Shown in pieces: positions 1 through 8,036 of a stretch of 64,000 nucleotides of DNA; the stretch's first letter is position 1, and each line of letters opens with the position of its first letter. The position numbers and the translations under genes are program-made. The notes beneath the pieces are model-generated. The model was given only the letters and a program-made list of their open reading frames with translations, was not told the DNA's origin and searched no databases. The DNA comes from Planctomycetota bacterium (GTDB lineage: Bacteria > Planctomycetota > Uabimicrobiia > Uabimicrobiales > Uabimicrobiaceae). Location: assembly GCA_029260735.1 (NCBI GenBank), contig JAJDCR010000015.1:1-64000 (forward strand). The letters run 5' to 3'.

Positions 1-73
1 GGCTCCTGCCGAGCCGGGGATGTGCGAAGATTGCATATCAGGAATCAATCACATCCCCGGCTCGGCAGGAGCC
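1..73. repeat. Perfect 24-bp inverted repeat (hairpin), copy A of a dispersed family
   Basis: Bases 1-24 and 50-73 are exact reverse complements, separated by a 25-base loop. The arms are GC-rich (core CTCCTGCCGAG) in an otherwise AT-rich neighbourhood. A diverged relative lies at 59137-59234 and a half-element at about 35396. It sits downstream of the minus-strand gene ending at 103. No T-tract is visible on the exit side inside the window, so a rho-independent terminator is possible but not shown; a REP/MITE-like dispersed element fits better. Confidence 0.85.
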
Positions 74-102
74 TCGCCCACCATCCCCGCGCTATAACAA
101 TG

Positions 103-3100
103 CTATATCTCCGGAACCTCACGTTCTCTCTGAAAGATATGCCCATGCCTGTCTCGAAAAATTAAGCAGTAGGTGGTGTCTTTCTCCTCCAAAGGAACCA
201 CTAACTGCCCTGCTTTCAACTCTGTAAAGTTAGGTTTTATGAAACGAGTAAACAATCCTTTTCCCTTGTTTTTTTTCCACCCCAGGTGGGTAATGGAGGT
301 GGGAACCTGAGGATTCCAACATACTTCTAGTTCCCTATTATCTAGTCGAAGTTCTTCCACTTCTAAACGATTTAAAGAAAAATCTTCCCAATAAACCTTT
401 ACGAAACGTGAGGTCTTATGGTTGCGATACTGCATTTCAATTAAGTAAGAAACTTCCTCAAAAGACCCTCGTCCTTCGTCATCGCAGTGACAGAATTGTT
501 GGTTGGGCCCTTTATAGATGACTCGCCCATCATGAGTGGAAGTTACGATGATTTCTTCTAAAAAAGAAGTAGGAGTTTCACTCCAACTCAAAAAAACACA
601 GCAGTGCTCAGGAGATGCAGAGAAATTTTCGGGCAAGTCGGGGTATTGGCACTGAATTCCTTTGAGCGATAGAGTCCATTTTTTCTTACATTTTCGGGCA
701 GAAGGTGCTTCTCCAATAACAGCAAGCTCAAAATCAACAGGATTATTAGATAACCCTAGAGGTTTTTCCCGGGTGCTACTTCCCTCATCTAGAAAAATAA
801 AAGGGGCTTCACTTTGTTCTTGTTCGTAGATCTTTTTTTCTTTTTGATTTTCTTTTTGATATAGTTCGATTTTTTTGAGATAGGGGAATTGTTTTAGTTT
901 TTCAAAATTCCAATGAAGAGAACCAATACCATCCTTTATTTCAATGGCTTGAAAAAGTTTCTTCATACTCAAAGGTTGAATTTTTTTTTCGCTCGCCAAA
1001 ACTCTCTCTTTGTTATTAAGGAGATAATAAAAACGATAGAGAACTTCTGCTCCACCTTTAAAGTCACTATCATAAAGCTCATGTTTATTGGTTTCAATTA
1101 AAGGAAGGTCGCCGCGGTGTACTTCTATTTTTTCGACAGCACTCGAGGAAGAGTAGCTCCATTTGAGATGATGAACTAACCCCACAGTAATATCAACTTT
1201 TAGCTCGGGAGGAGTTACCCTAAACTCTCCTGTCGCAATGGCTGCTCGATGATTCGATTTAAACTGAGCATACAAGGCCCACTTGTAGTGAGTTGAAAAG
1301 TGAAGTTGCTTCAAAAGAACACTGCGAGTAGAAGCCGAGAGGATATGTTTTCCTACACTGGAGACATCCAGTGTAAATTCCTGAATTTTTGCAGCGAGAA
1401 CAAAGTCAGGGATTTCCCAGTGTAGTCGGAGGGCATCACTCATTTCATGAACAGTTTCAACTTCAATATTGTAGGGGAGAGTTTGAAAATCTAGAGTATC
1501 CCCTACTTCGAGATATCCACCTTGGTACTTATACTTTAGAGGGAATTGGTATTTTCGGCTAGGCTCAAGGTTCTCTAGGGCAATCTCTTCACTATGGGTC
1601 GAAGCCAGCAAACGCTCCGTTTCATCAAAAATTTGAATACTTTCGATCTCTTCTTCAGGAGAGGGGTACCAACGAATATTAGCATGGTTGTAGCTCAATT
1701 CGACCTCTGCTTTAGGGGTAAACTTCTTCGTCGTTACTTTTCCAAGATCACACCGATAAGATTCTCCGTTTTCTAGCAGTAAATGTATTTTGTATTGGTA
1801 GTCTTGTCCAGGAGTTAGATCTATATCTTCAAAATAGTAGACATTTTTCTTTTCATCCCAAGGAAGACTATGCCTACGTTTACTATGACCTTCCCTAATC
1901 AGTTCGATTTCTCCTAAAATACAAGAAAGAGTATGAGGAGCTATATTCAAAGCCCAGGTGCATTGGCGGTAGCCCAGTTTATGTAGGCGGCTACTAATTT
2001 CAACAGGAGGAATTTCTATAGACTGTTCGAGAAAGCAAAACTCTAGCTCTTCGACAACAATAGAATAACGATAGCACGACCCAACTTCTACATTCTCATC
2101 GGAAAGAGCTACATTTTTTGTAATAGGAACAATGGTTAAAATTTCTTCTAGTCCTTTTTCTTGCTGGCGAAAAAAAGAAAGATGTAAGGACTCCAGGAGG
2201 GAGTTGTATTCCGAAAATTTAATTTGAAAACGAGTCGCAAAAGGAGTGACACTGTAATCACTTTGACAAGAAAAAAGACTCTTGATTTTTTCTTGAGTAA
2301 ATAGATAAGAACTCTCGCTTGATATTTTTTCGTTTTCCCCATCTCGGTAGAAGGCCTGAACTGAAAACTCAAGCCCTCCTTGGCAAATTTTCTTGAGCTT
2401 TTCTAAGTTTAAAGAAAAATGATGAGAAGACTCTTTTGTAGAGATGAGAAAATTTTTCTCGCAGTATACTCGGTACTCAAAAAACTGGTAGTGCGGAAAA
2501 GAACTCCAAGTTAAATTCAAAAACCCTCTAGAGTCGTCTTGAACAATAAAGTTTTTAATAGGAGGAGACTCCAGCTCTAAATTTAAGATGGAACTTTCGT
2601 TCCACCCCAGCTCTTCGAGAAAACTTCGTACGTAAAATTGATGAGATATAAAGAGTGACAATTTTTCGATGGGAACTAAGAAGGTAACAGCTTGCCCGCC
2701 CTTTTGTTCTTTGATCTCTACCTTTTCTGGCTCTATGGGGAAATCATTGTGGAGAAGCTCCATTTGGGAAGAACGCTCCGCCTGTTCTTGACTAAAAAAA
2801 GCTGTTAAAAATAATCCTTCGCGACTCTGTTCAGGGTACAATGGTCTACTGGGAGGAATCAAGCAAGTTTGATAAATTCCTGCTGCCGAGCACATTTCTT
2901 GCCCAGAAACATCGAAGTAAGCGATAGCTTCGATTTTTAAGTTTTCGTAGTAGGGAAGGGAAACCTCTTCCGGGGGTAAAATGACTTCATGTCCTGTAGC
3001 TTGGCAGATAGTTGTTTTCTCTTCATAGCGATCAACCAAAGAGAAAAGGACATATTGCAACTCAGCAGTAGTGTTCCAAGTAAATCCAAATTTGTCAGGA

Positions 3101-4344
3101 GGTAGGTTTTCCAAAGGACGAAGTTGAACTTGAGGTATTCTCGAAAAGAGTTGTTCTTCCCACCAGGTTTTTTTTTCTCCTCGAGTTCCTTGAACAGAAC
3201 AGAGAATATCGCCATAGCTGGTAAGAGGAAGAGAAATATTTTCTTGAATTTCATATTTTTTTTCGATAATCTCTTCTGTTTCAAGTACTTCTATGCGCAG
3301 GAGAAGCTCTGTTACCCAAGAAGGGATTTTTTCAAAGCTTAAAGAAGGAGAAATCCCCTCTGCATTTTCTATTTGAAAGCGAATTTGTCCGACAGGAGGC
3401 TTTTTTAGATATTCAATGATATTTTTTATCTGAAAAGGACGCTTATACTCATCTGTTGCAATCATTCTCATAACTAGCTCAACAAGCCAAGAACTTCCCT
3501 TACTGTCGTGGAACAATGCATGTTCTAACCGAGAACGCTTTTCTCTCATAAAGTCGCCGGAGTCTTCTTTTTTTTGCTCGATAGAGTCTGCTGTCAGTAA
3601 ATAGTAAAAAGTTTGTCCTAGATTATAGATATCTTGTAAAGTAAGTTCTATTGGCTTTTTTTCTTCTTTTCTGTTTTTTTTATTTTTCTCATCTTCCCCA
3701 TAAAAAGGAGAATTAGATTTCCGTTTTTTTTCTGAACGAGAACGATGTAAGCCTACTAATTGTAAGTTTAAATCCTTCTCTCTAGGAATTAGAATATGCT
3801 CAGGCTGCATGTTTTCGAGAGAAAAACCTTCTTTGTATATGTCTAAATAAAGATAACAGAGTCTTATCATTAGCTGCCGACGCAAATGTCCAGAGAAATT
3901 TGCTAAGCGTTCTTTTTGCTCACTAATAGGAGAGCTTAAAAATAGCTCTTGTATTAAAACAGGTTCCTGCTCTTGGAGTTGTTTCCACTCAGCTACTTGT
4001 CTAAAAATTTTTCCAGAATCGGAACAATTGTTATCTACGATCATTAAAGCCAAGGACTCTGGTAAACAAGGATGAGAAAGCTGGAGGAGATAATGTTCAT
4101 GAAAAACTTGATTTCGACGATATTCGATATACTCTACTGCCGATGAAAAGCCCGCATTTTTCTCTACTCGATACCGGATTACTTTTAAGCAAACATGAGT
4201 CCCATTGGAGTCTTCTGCTTTGTATATGTAAAAATGCTCTCCTTGGTGCATAAGTTCCAAAACTCGAACTTGAAACTGTTTATCTGAGAGTTGCCCAGAT
4301 ACAGATACTTGACCTTGGAGAATATCACCTTGATTTAATTTCAT
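103..4344 (-). CDS. Giant pseudokinase with FN3-like repeats
   Basis: A protein of about 1413 residues. Roughly residues 25-340 have a protein-kinase layout: a CLKVIRY segment with a candidate beta-3 lysine, and a DIYNLG segment where helix F belongs. The catalytic loop reads SLENMQPEHIL instead of HRDLKPxN, and the DFG position reads VGL, so phosphotransfer is unlikely. The remaining thousand residues are repeated beta-sandwich-like units with LTW, LKW and LSW tryptophans and Y-x-F/Y strands, typical of fibronectin type III modules. I see no signal peptide or membrane span, so a cytoplasmic scaffold is inferred. The start at 4344 gives an ATGA overlap with the stop of the upstream kinase and follows an AGGAAGAG ribosome-binding site; an in-frame start 48 bases further upstream is less likely. 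Translation is probably coupled to the active kinase. Confidence 0.8.
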   Translation of the reverse strand: MKLNQGDILQGQVSVSGQLSDKQFQVRVLELMHQGEHFYIYKAEDSNGTHVCLKVIRYRVEKNAGFSSAVEYIEYRRNQVFHEHYLLQLSHPCLPESLALMIVDNNCSDSGKIFRQVAEWKQLQEQEPVLIQELFLSSPISEQKERLANFSGHLRRQLMIRLCYLYLDIYKEGFSLENMQPEHILIPREKDLNLQLVGLHRSRSEKKRKSNSPFYGEDEKNKKNRKEEKKPIELTLQDIYNLGQTFYYLLTADSIEQKKEDSGDFMREKRSRLEHALFHDSKGSSWLVELVMRMIATDEYKRPFQIKNIIEYLKKPPVGQIRFQIENAEGISPSLSFEKIPSWVTELLLRIEVLETEEIIEKKYEIQENISLPLTSYGDILCSVQGTRGEKKTWWEEQLFSRIPQVQLRPLENLPPDKFGFTWNTTAELQYVLFSLVDRYEEKTTICQATGHEVILPPEEVSLPYYENLKIEAIAYFDVSGQEMCSAAGIYQTCLIPPSRPLYPEQSREGLFLTAFFSQEQAERSSQMELLHNDFPIEPEKVEIKEQKGGQAVTFLVPIEKLSLFISHQFYVRSFLEELGWNESSILNLELESPPIKNFIVQDDSRGFLNLTWSSFPHYQFFEYRVYCEKNFLISTKESSHHFSLNLEKLKKICQGGLEFSVQAFYRDGENEKISSESSYLFTQEKIKSLFSCQSDYSVTPFATRFQIKFSEYNSLLESLHLSFFRQQEKGLEEILTIVPITKNVALSDENVEVGSCYRYSIVVEELEFCFLEQSIEIPPVEISSRLHKLGYRQCTWALNIAPHTLSCILGEIELIREGHSKRRHSLPWDEKKNVYYFEDIDLTPGQDYQYKIHLLLENGESYRCDLGKVTTKKFTPKAEVELSYNHANIRWYPSPEEEIESIQIFDETERLLASTHSEEIALENLEPSRKYQFPLKYKYQGGYLEVGDTLDFQTLPYNIEVETVHEMSDALRLHWEIPDFVLAAKIQEFTLDVSSVGKHILSASTRSVLLKQLHFSTHYKWALYAQFKSNHRAAIATGEFRVTPPELKVDITVGLVHHLKWSYSSSSAVEKIEVHRGDLPLIETNKHELYDSDFKGGAEVLYRFYYLLNNKERVLASEKKIQPLSMKKLFQAIEIKDGIGSLHWNFEKLKQFPYLKKIELYQKENQKEKKIYEQEQSEAPFIFLDEGSSTREKPLGLSNNPVDFELAVIGEAPSARKCKKKWTLSLKGIQCQYPDLPENFSASPEHCCVFLSWSETPTSFLEEIIVTSTHDGRVIYKGPNQQFCHCDDEGRGSFEEVSYLIEMQYRNHKTSRFVKVYWEDFSLNRLEVEELRLDNRELEVCWNPQVPTSITHLGWKKNKGKGLFTRFIKPNFTELKAGQLVVPLEEKDTTYCLIFRDRHGHIFQREREVPEI

Positions 4345-5429
4345 TTCTCTTCCTGAAATTTTTCTATATCGGCTAACATTTCCTGAGCACAAGAGTATCT
4401 TTGGTCGCGTTCTCGGGAAGTTGCTTTGAGAATAATTCTTTTCATTTTGGGAGGAATTTGCTCGTACTTTTCCAGATTAAACTGATGCTGAGGGGGATTT
4501 TTGTTCACTAAAAAAATTTGGGGATGTTGTCTGCTCAGGCAATGGCACAGAAACGCCCCTACTGTAAAAATGTCAAAACTTTTATCTATGCGAGTATTGT
4601 CTCGAAACTCCAAGCTACCAGAGTAAACTTCAGGAGCGGCATAACCATCTGTGACAAAAATAGGAGTTTCAATTTCTCCTTGGTCGCACCAATGCACTTT
4701 CACGGCACCAAAATCAATTAAACTCACTTGGTTTTTATCTGTTACAATGACATTCTCTGCTTTCAAATCACAAAGTAAGTAGTAAAAATTTCGTCCTTTT
4801 TTGGAACTTCTAACTTCATGCAAATAAGTCATAAGGATAAGAACCTGGCGGGCTAAAGATAAAGATTCTTCTAACGAAATCCCTTTTTTTTCAATAATAT
4901 CCTTGAGTTGTTCTCCTCGGATATACTTCATTACCAAATAAGGAGCATGATCTCGCAAAGACTCTGAGATATAGTAGTCAACCCCTGCCGCATCCCGAAA
5001 TTTTTTTCCCAGATCTAAGCTTATATCTAAAAAATAATCATTCAAGTTCACAATGCTATCAAAGCCTGCATTAGAAAAACGAGAAAGGTGTTTTTTTTCT
5101 CGCTCGTAGATTTTATTGAGACTCTTAATTTGTCTCTCAAAGGTATTGCAACCTCTTGAGATAAGAGGGAAACAATAGTCTCCCATATAGTAAGGGGCTT
5201 TAATGACTACTTTTTTATTGTAATTCCAACGATCATAAGCGCCAAAGACACAACCAAATCCCCCTAAACCAATAATCCCTCTCACTTCGTAGCGGTCATT
5301 ATTAAGATAACGCTTTACCCAATACTCTCTTTGCTCTAAATCAAAACAAATCGCTTCGTAGGAACCATATTCCGTTTGATAGGTTTTTACCTGACCTTCT
5401 TGTAACTGCAAAGCTCTTTCCTTAAACAA
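4341..5429 (-). CDS. Hanks-type serine/threonine protein kinase (island kinase)
   Basis: A soluble kinase of 362 residues. The glycine loop is at 52-60 (GIIGLGGFG), the ATP lysine is K77 in VVIKA, the catalytic loop is LLCDLKAEN (D221, N226; HRD replaced by LCD), DFG is at 239-241 and APE at 265-267. All residues needed for catalysis are present, so it should be active, although the missing HRD arginine suggests it does not need activation-loop phosphorylation. There is no membrane span. The start overlaps the end of the upstream FHA gene by 8 bases and the stop overlaps the start of the giant pseudokinase by 4, so the three are almost certainly translated from one message. It is the only catalytically competent kinase of the island; likely partners are the FHA protein and the PP2C fusion (inference). 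Confidence 0.93.
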   Translation of the reverse strand: MFKERALQLQEGQVKTYQTEYGSYEAICFDLEQREYWVKRYLNNDRYEVRGIIGLGGFGCVFGAYDRWNYNKKVVIKAPYYMGDYCFPLISRGCNTFERQIKSLNKIYEREKKHLSRFSNAGFDSIVNLNDYFLDISLDLGKKFRDAAGVDYYISESLRDHAPYLVMKYIRGEQLKDIIEKKGISLEESLSLARQVLILMTYLHEVRSSKKGRNFYYLLCDLKAENVIVTDKNQVSLIDFGAVKVHWCDQGEIETPIFVTDGYAAPEVYSGSLEFRDNTRIDKSFDIFTVGAFLCHCLSRQHPQIFLVNKNPPQHQFNLEKYEQIPPKMKRIILKATSRERDQRYSCAQEMLADIEKFQEEK

Positions 5430-6471
5430 TTTTTTTGAAGCGAAGTTGAATAAAGTTCTTTTGATTTCCCATAGAAATCAAAGCATTTGATTCTAGAAGC
5501 ATAAGATCTCGGTTCAGAGGAGATCTCTCCCACTTTTCTCCTTGGGATGTCCTAACAATACTGTAATTTTTATCCGATAGGTGGAAGAAAACATAACTTT
5601 GCTTTTCTTGGTCATAGCGAACAAGGGCATGTTTTCTCGAAATCCCTTTCAGAAGAGCCATTTTATTTTGAAACTCTTCTGTAGAAGGAGCTTGCTCTCT
5701 ATAATATTCGCGCCATACCATCGTTAGATCAATATCATTAGGCGCACTTCTCTCACTAGATCGTCCCAATATAACGGAACCGGCATCATTTAACCGAAAA
5801 TAAGCAATCGCTTTGCGTTCGTCATTATATAAAACAAGGTAATCCCCAGAAGGAAATCCTTTATCTTCTTCGGGAAGAGTTTCTAGTTGACTAGCTCCTG
5901 TTTTGCGGGGTCCTCTTGGTTTAAAGGCCTTTTTCAATGAAGATGCGGGAGCTAAATCTTCAAAAATAACATCTTCATTGGAGCTTTCAAAAATAACATC
6001 TTCTGATAAACGATTTGCTTTCACCTTTTCTTTTGGCGGCTGTTTTAAATTCGGTTTAGCCACTAAATTTGAAACAGGTTTTTGCTTAGGAATAGAAGAC
6101 ACAGGTGTTTGCTTTGGGCGCACGACTCGAGTTTCTTTTGGTACTTGCCGGGGAATAGAAGACACAGGTGTTTGCTTTGGGCGCACGACTCGGGTTTCTT
6201 TTGGAGATCTTCTCGCAGTTGGGGAAGGAAAATAGTATTCGCTCACTCCAGAAGACACTTGTGGCTTAGGCTTTACTTCTGCAGAGGCAGAAGGTTTTAC
6301 TTGTCCTTCTACTAAAAAAGCCGAAGAAGATTTTTGGCTATTTTTTAACTCCCGTATTTCTTGTAATATTTCATGCTTTCGACTGTCGCAAATAGGACAT
6401 TTTTCGGGTAAATCCTCTTCTCGGTAGCCCAAATCTTCATCACAGATAGGGCAAAGAATGGGTTGGGCCAT
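5422..6471 (-). CDS. Zinc ribbon - proline/basic linker - FHA domain protein
   Basis: A protein of 349 residues. The N-terminus carries two CPIC knuckles (C7/C10 and C25/C28), a zinc ribbon. Residues 60-200 are a disordered, basic, proline-rich linker containing a 21-residue tandem duplication (KETRVVRPKQTPVSSIP units near 91 and 112) and a short doublet of DVIFE. Residues about 222-345 form an FHA domain with the diagnostic GR (236-237) and SRKH (278-281) signatures, which bind phosphothreonine. It probably reads the product of the overlapping downstream kinase. The start is preceded by GGGAGAAG, a good ribosome-binding site. No membrane segment is seen. Confidence 0.88.
   Translation of the reverse strand: MAQPILCPICDEDLGYREEDLPEKCPICDSRKHEILQEIRELKNSQKSSSAFLVEGQVKPSASAEVKPKPQVSSGVSEYYFPSPTARRSPKETRVVRPKQTPVSSIPRQVPKETRVVRPKQTPVSSIPKQKPVSNLVAKPNLKQPPKEKVKANRLSEDVIFESSNEDVIFEDLAPASSLKKAFKPRGPRKTGASQLETLPEEDKGFPSGDYLVLYNDERKAIAYFRLNDAGSVILGRSSERSAPNDIDLTMVWREYYREQAPSTEEFQNKMALLKGISRKHALVRYDQEKQSYVFFHLSDKNYSIVRTSQGEKWERSPLNRDLMLLESNALISMGNQKNFIQLRFKKIV
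6089..6192. repeat. 63-bp tandem duplication inside the FHA-gene linker
   Basis: A block beginning GGAATAGAAGACACAGG at 6089 recurs at 6152, a period of 63 bases, or 21 codons. The two copies are near-identical at the DNA level, so the duplication is recent. It encodes the basic ETRVVRPKQTPVSSIP linker units. Confidence 0.85.
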
Positions 6472-6510
6472 AATAAATCTTCTCCCATGGGTTTATTCAT
6501 TTTAGGAAAT

Positions 6511-6633
6511 CTGGAATCCAGAAGCCAGAACTCAGAACTCAGAAGCCAGAAATCAGAAATCAGTAGAAAAAACAGATCTGCAAAGTTTTTGGATTTTACT
6601 ACTGAATTCTGGCTACTGGATTCTGGATTCCAG
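6511..6633. repeat. Imperfect inverted repeat of CCAGAA/TTCTGG units
   Basis: The gap between the VWA and FHA genes contains CTGGAATCCAGAAGCCAGAA near 6511 and its approximate complement CTGGATTCTGGATTCCAG ending at 6633. The left arm also contains short direct repeats of CAGAA-CTCAGAA type. This looks like a dispersed palindromic element that can fold into a long hairpin. It lies in the middle of the signalling island and may attenuate transcription between the two halves. Confidence 0.7.
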
Positions 6634-6641
6634 TAATTAGT

Positions 6642-7964
6642 TTACCAAGTTAAATCATCATCGTAAGCCTCGTCCCAAGTATCGGGAGGAGGCAAAGCGG
6701 AATATGCCGTGCTCGTCTTTGTTTTAGAAACAGCTACCTTATTGTACTCTTCTAAGGAAAATTCACCTTTTTTAATGTAGTCATCTCTAACCGCTTCCCA
6801 CCGGGTCATCGTTTCCATATCACCAATTTTTTTCAAACGATTGATCATCAGTTTAAGATTACGCATAACCAACTCAGTGTTGTCATTATTTTCTTGAATT
6901 TCTTGCGCTCGTAAAGCTATTGTATAGTAAGTAGACGCATGAATTACTTCACTGTTGGGCGGTTGAGATAACTTAGTCTCATCGTTCAAGAAGTGAACAA
7001 CTACCACTCGCTCAATGGATTCATCTATAATGTTTTTCTTCGGTATATCAAAGCTTAGGGTTATAGTCAAAACAGCTTTTTCTCCCATCTCCGAAGAGTC
7101 TATTAACGCTCTAACTACCGCAGCGTAACGTCGATTGCGATCCACGTTTTCAAACAGAATAATACGTTTGTCAGTAGAAATAAGTTGAACATCTGGAGAA
7201 ATTTTAGCCATACCTCTAATCTCTACTCCTTGGGTAGGAGCTAACTCAACCTTAACTTTAGTAGCTACTGTGTTTTGTAATATACGCAAACTCTTCTCAA
7301 ATACAGCTTTGGTTTGTCCCGCATTTTCCAATGTTTCCATAAAGCCACTCGTCAGGCGATCCATGTCTTCCCCATGAAAATCTTCCCCAATTCCCATAGT
7401 ATCAATATCAATTCCCTCTTCTTGAAACTCATGAGCAAGTGGTTCACACATTTCTACGTCATGAATTCGACCATCCGTTAAAAGGAGTAATTTAGTCGCC
7501 ATAGAATAATTTTGGCTAGACATCTCTTCTAGCTTTTCTTGAGTTACTTTTAAAGCAGGAGAAAGATTGGTTGCTCCTCTAGGATACTTGTATATTTCTT
7601 TCAAGCGGTGCTTTAGCTTGTTTCTCTCTTTTCCAGATTGACCCCAACAAAAAATCTTTTCATTATTACTAAAAGTGATGATCGACACAAGATCCTTATC
7701 TTTTAGCTCACCGATAACATGAGAAGTGGCTTCAAGTACAGCCTCTAGCTTTGTCTTACTAGACTCAAGGGGATCATTCATTGATCCACTAATATCTAGT
7801 ACCAAAATAAAATGTGTATGGCAGAGCAAGTCAGGGTTTACCCGTAGCTCATCTTTAAGGTAAGCTTCTATTAAAATATCTCGCTCTACTGGTTCTGGCG
7901 AATCAGATTTGATATAAGCTTTTTCGATAGGACATTCAAAGTTGAATATTTCTTCACCATCCAT
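6642..7964 (-). CDS. von Willebrand factor A (VWA) domain protein
   Basis: A protein of 440 residues. The VWA domain starts near residue 50 and has a complete metal-ion-dependent adhesion site: DISGS (D57 onward), the threonine in GATNLSPAL, and the aspartate in LLTDGRIHD. The second half is a beta-rich region followed by a helical, acidic C-terminus ending in DEAYDDDLTW. There is no signal peptide or membrane span, so it acts in the cytoplasm, as TerY-like VWA proteins do. The start at 7964 follows an AAGGA ribosome-binding site. It lies 72 bases downstream of the PP2C fusion gene on the same strand. VWA, PP2C and kinase genes together recall the TerY-P triad; a scaffold or metal-dependent adaptor role is inferred. 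Confidence 0.9.
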   Translation of the reverse strand: MDGEEIFNFECPIEKAYIKSDSPEPVERDILIEAYLKDELRVNPDLLCHTHFILVLDISGSMNDPLESSKTKLEAVLEATSHVIGELKDKDLVSIITFSNNEKIFCWGQSGKERNKLKHRLKEIYKYPRGATNLSPALKVTQEKLEEMSSQNYSMATKLLLLTDGRIHDVEMCEPLAHEFQEEGIDIDTMGIGEDFHGEDMDRLTSGFMETLENAGQTKAVFEKSLRILQNTVATKVKVELAPTQGVEIRGMAKISPDVQLISTDKRIILFENVDRNRRYAAVVRALIDSSEMGEKAVLTITLSFDIPKKNIIDESIERVVVVHFLNDETKLSQPPNSEVIHASTYYTIALRAQEIQENNDNTELVMRNLKLMINRLKKIGDMETMTRWEAVRDDYIKKGEFSLEEYNKVAVSKTKTSTAYSALPPPDTWDEAYDDDLTW

Positions 7965-8036
7965 GGCTATTCCTTCGTTTCCAAATCAAGGCATTTGCTT
8001 TTGTATTCATTATAATAGTCACGTTTTGAGAATCAC

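Noticed and set aside
913-1101. Plus-strand open frame of 62 codons within the FN3 pseudokinase gene
   Set aside because: It is antisense to a strong coding frame, has no ribosome-binding site and no domain.
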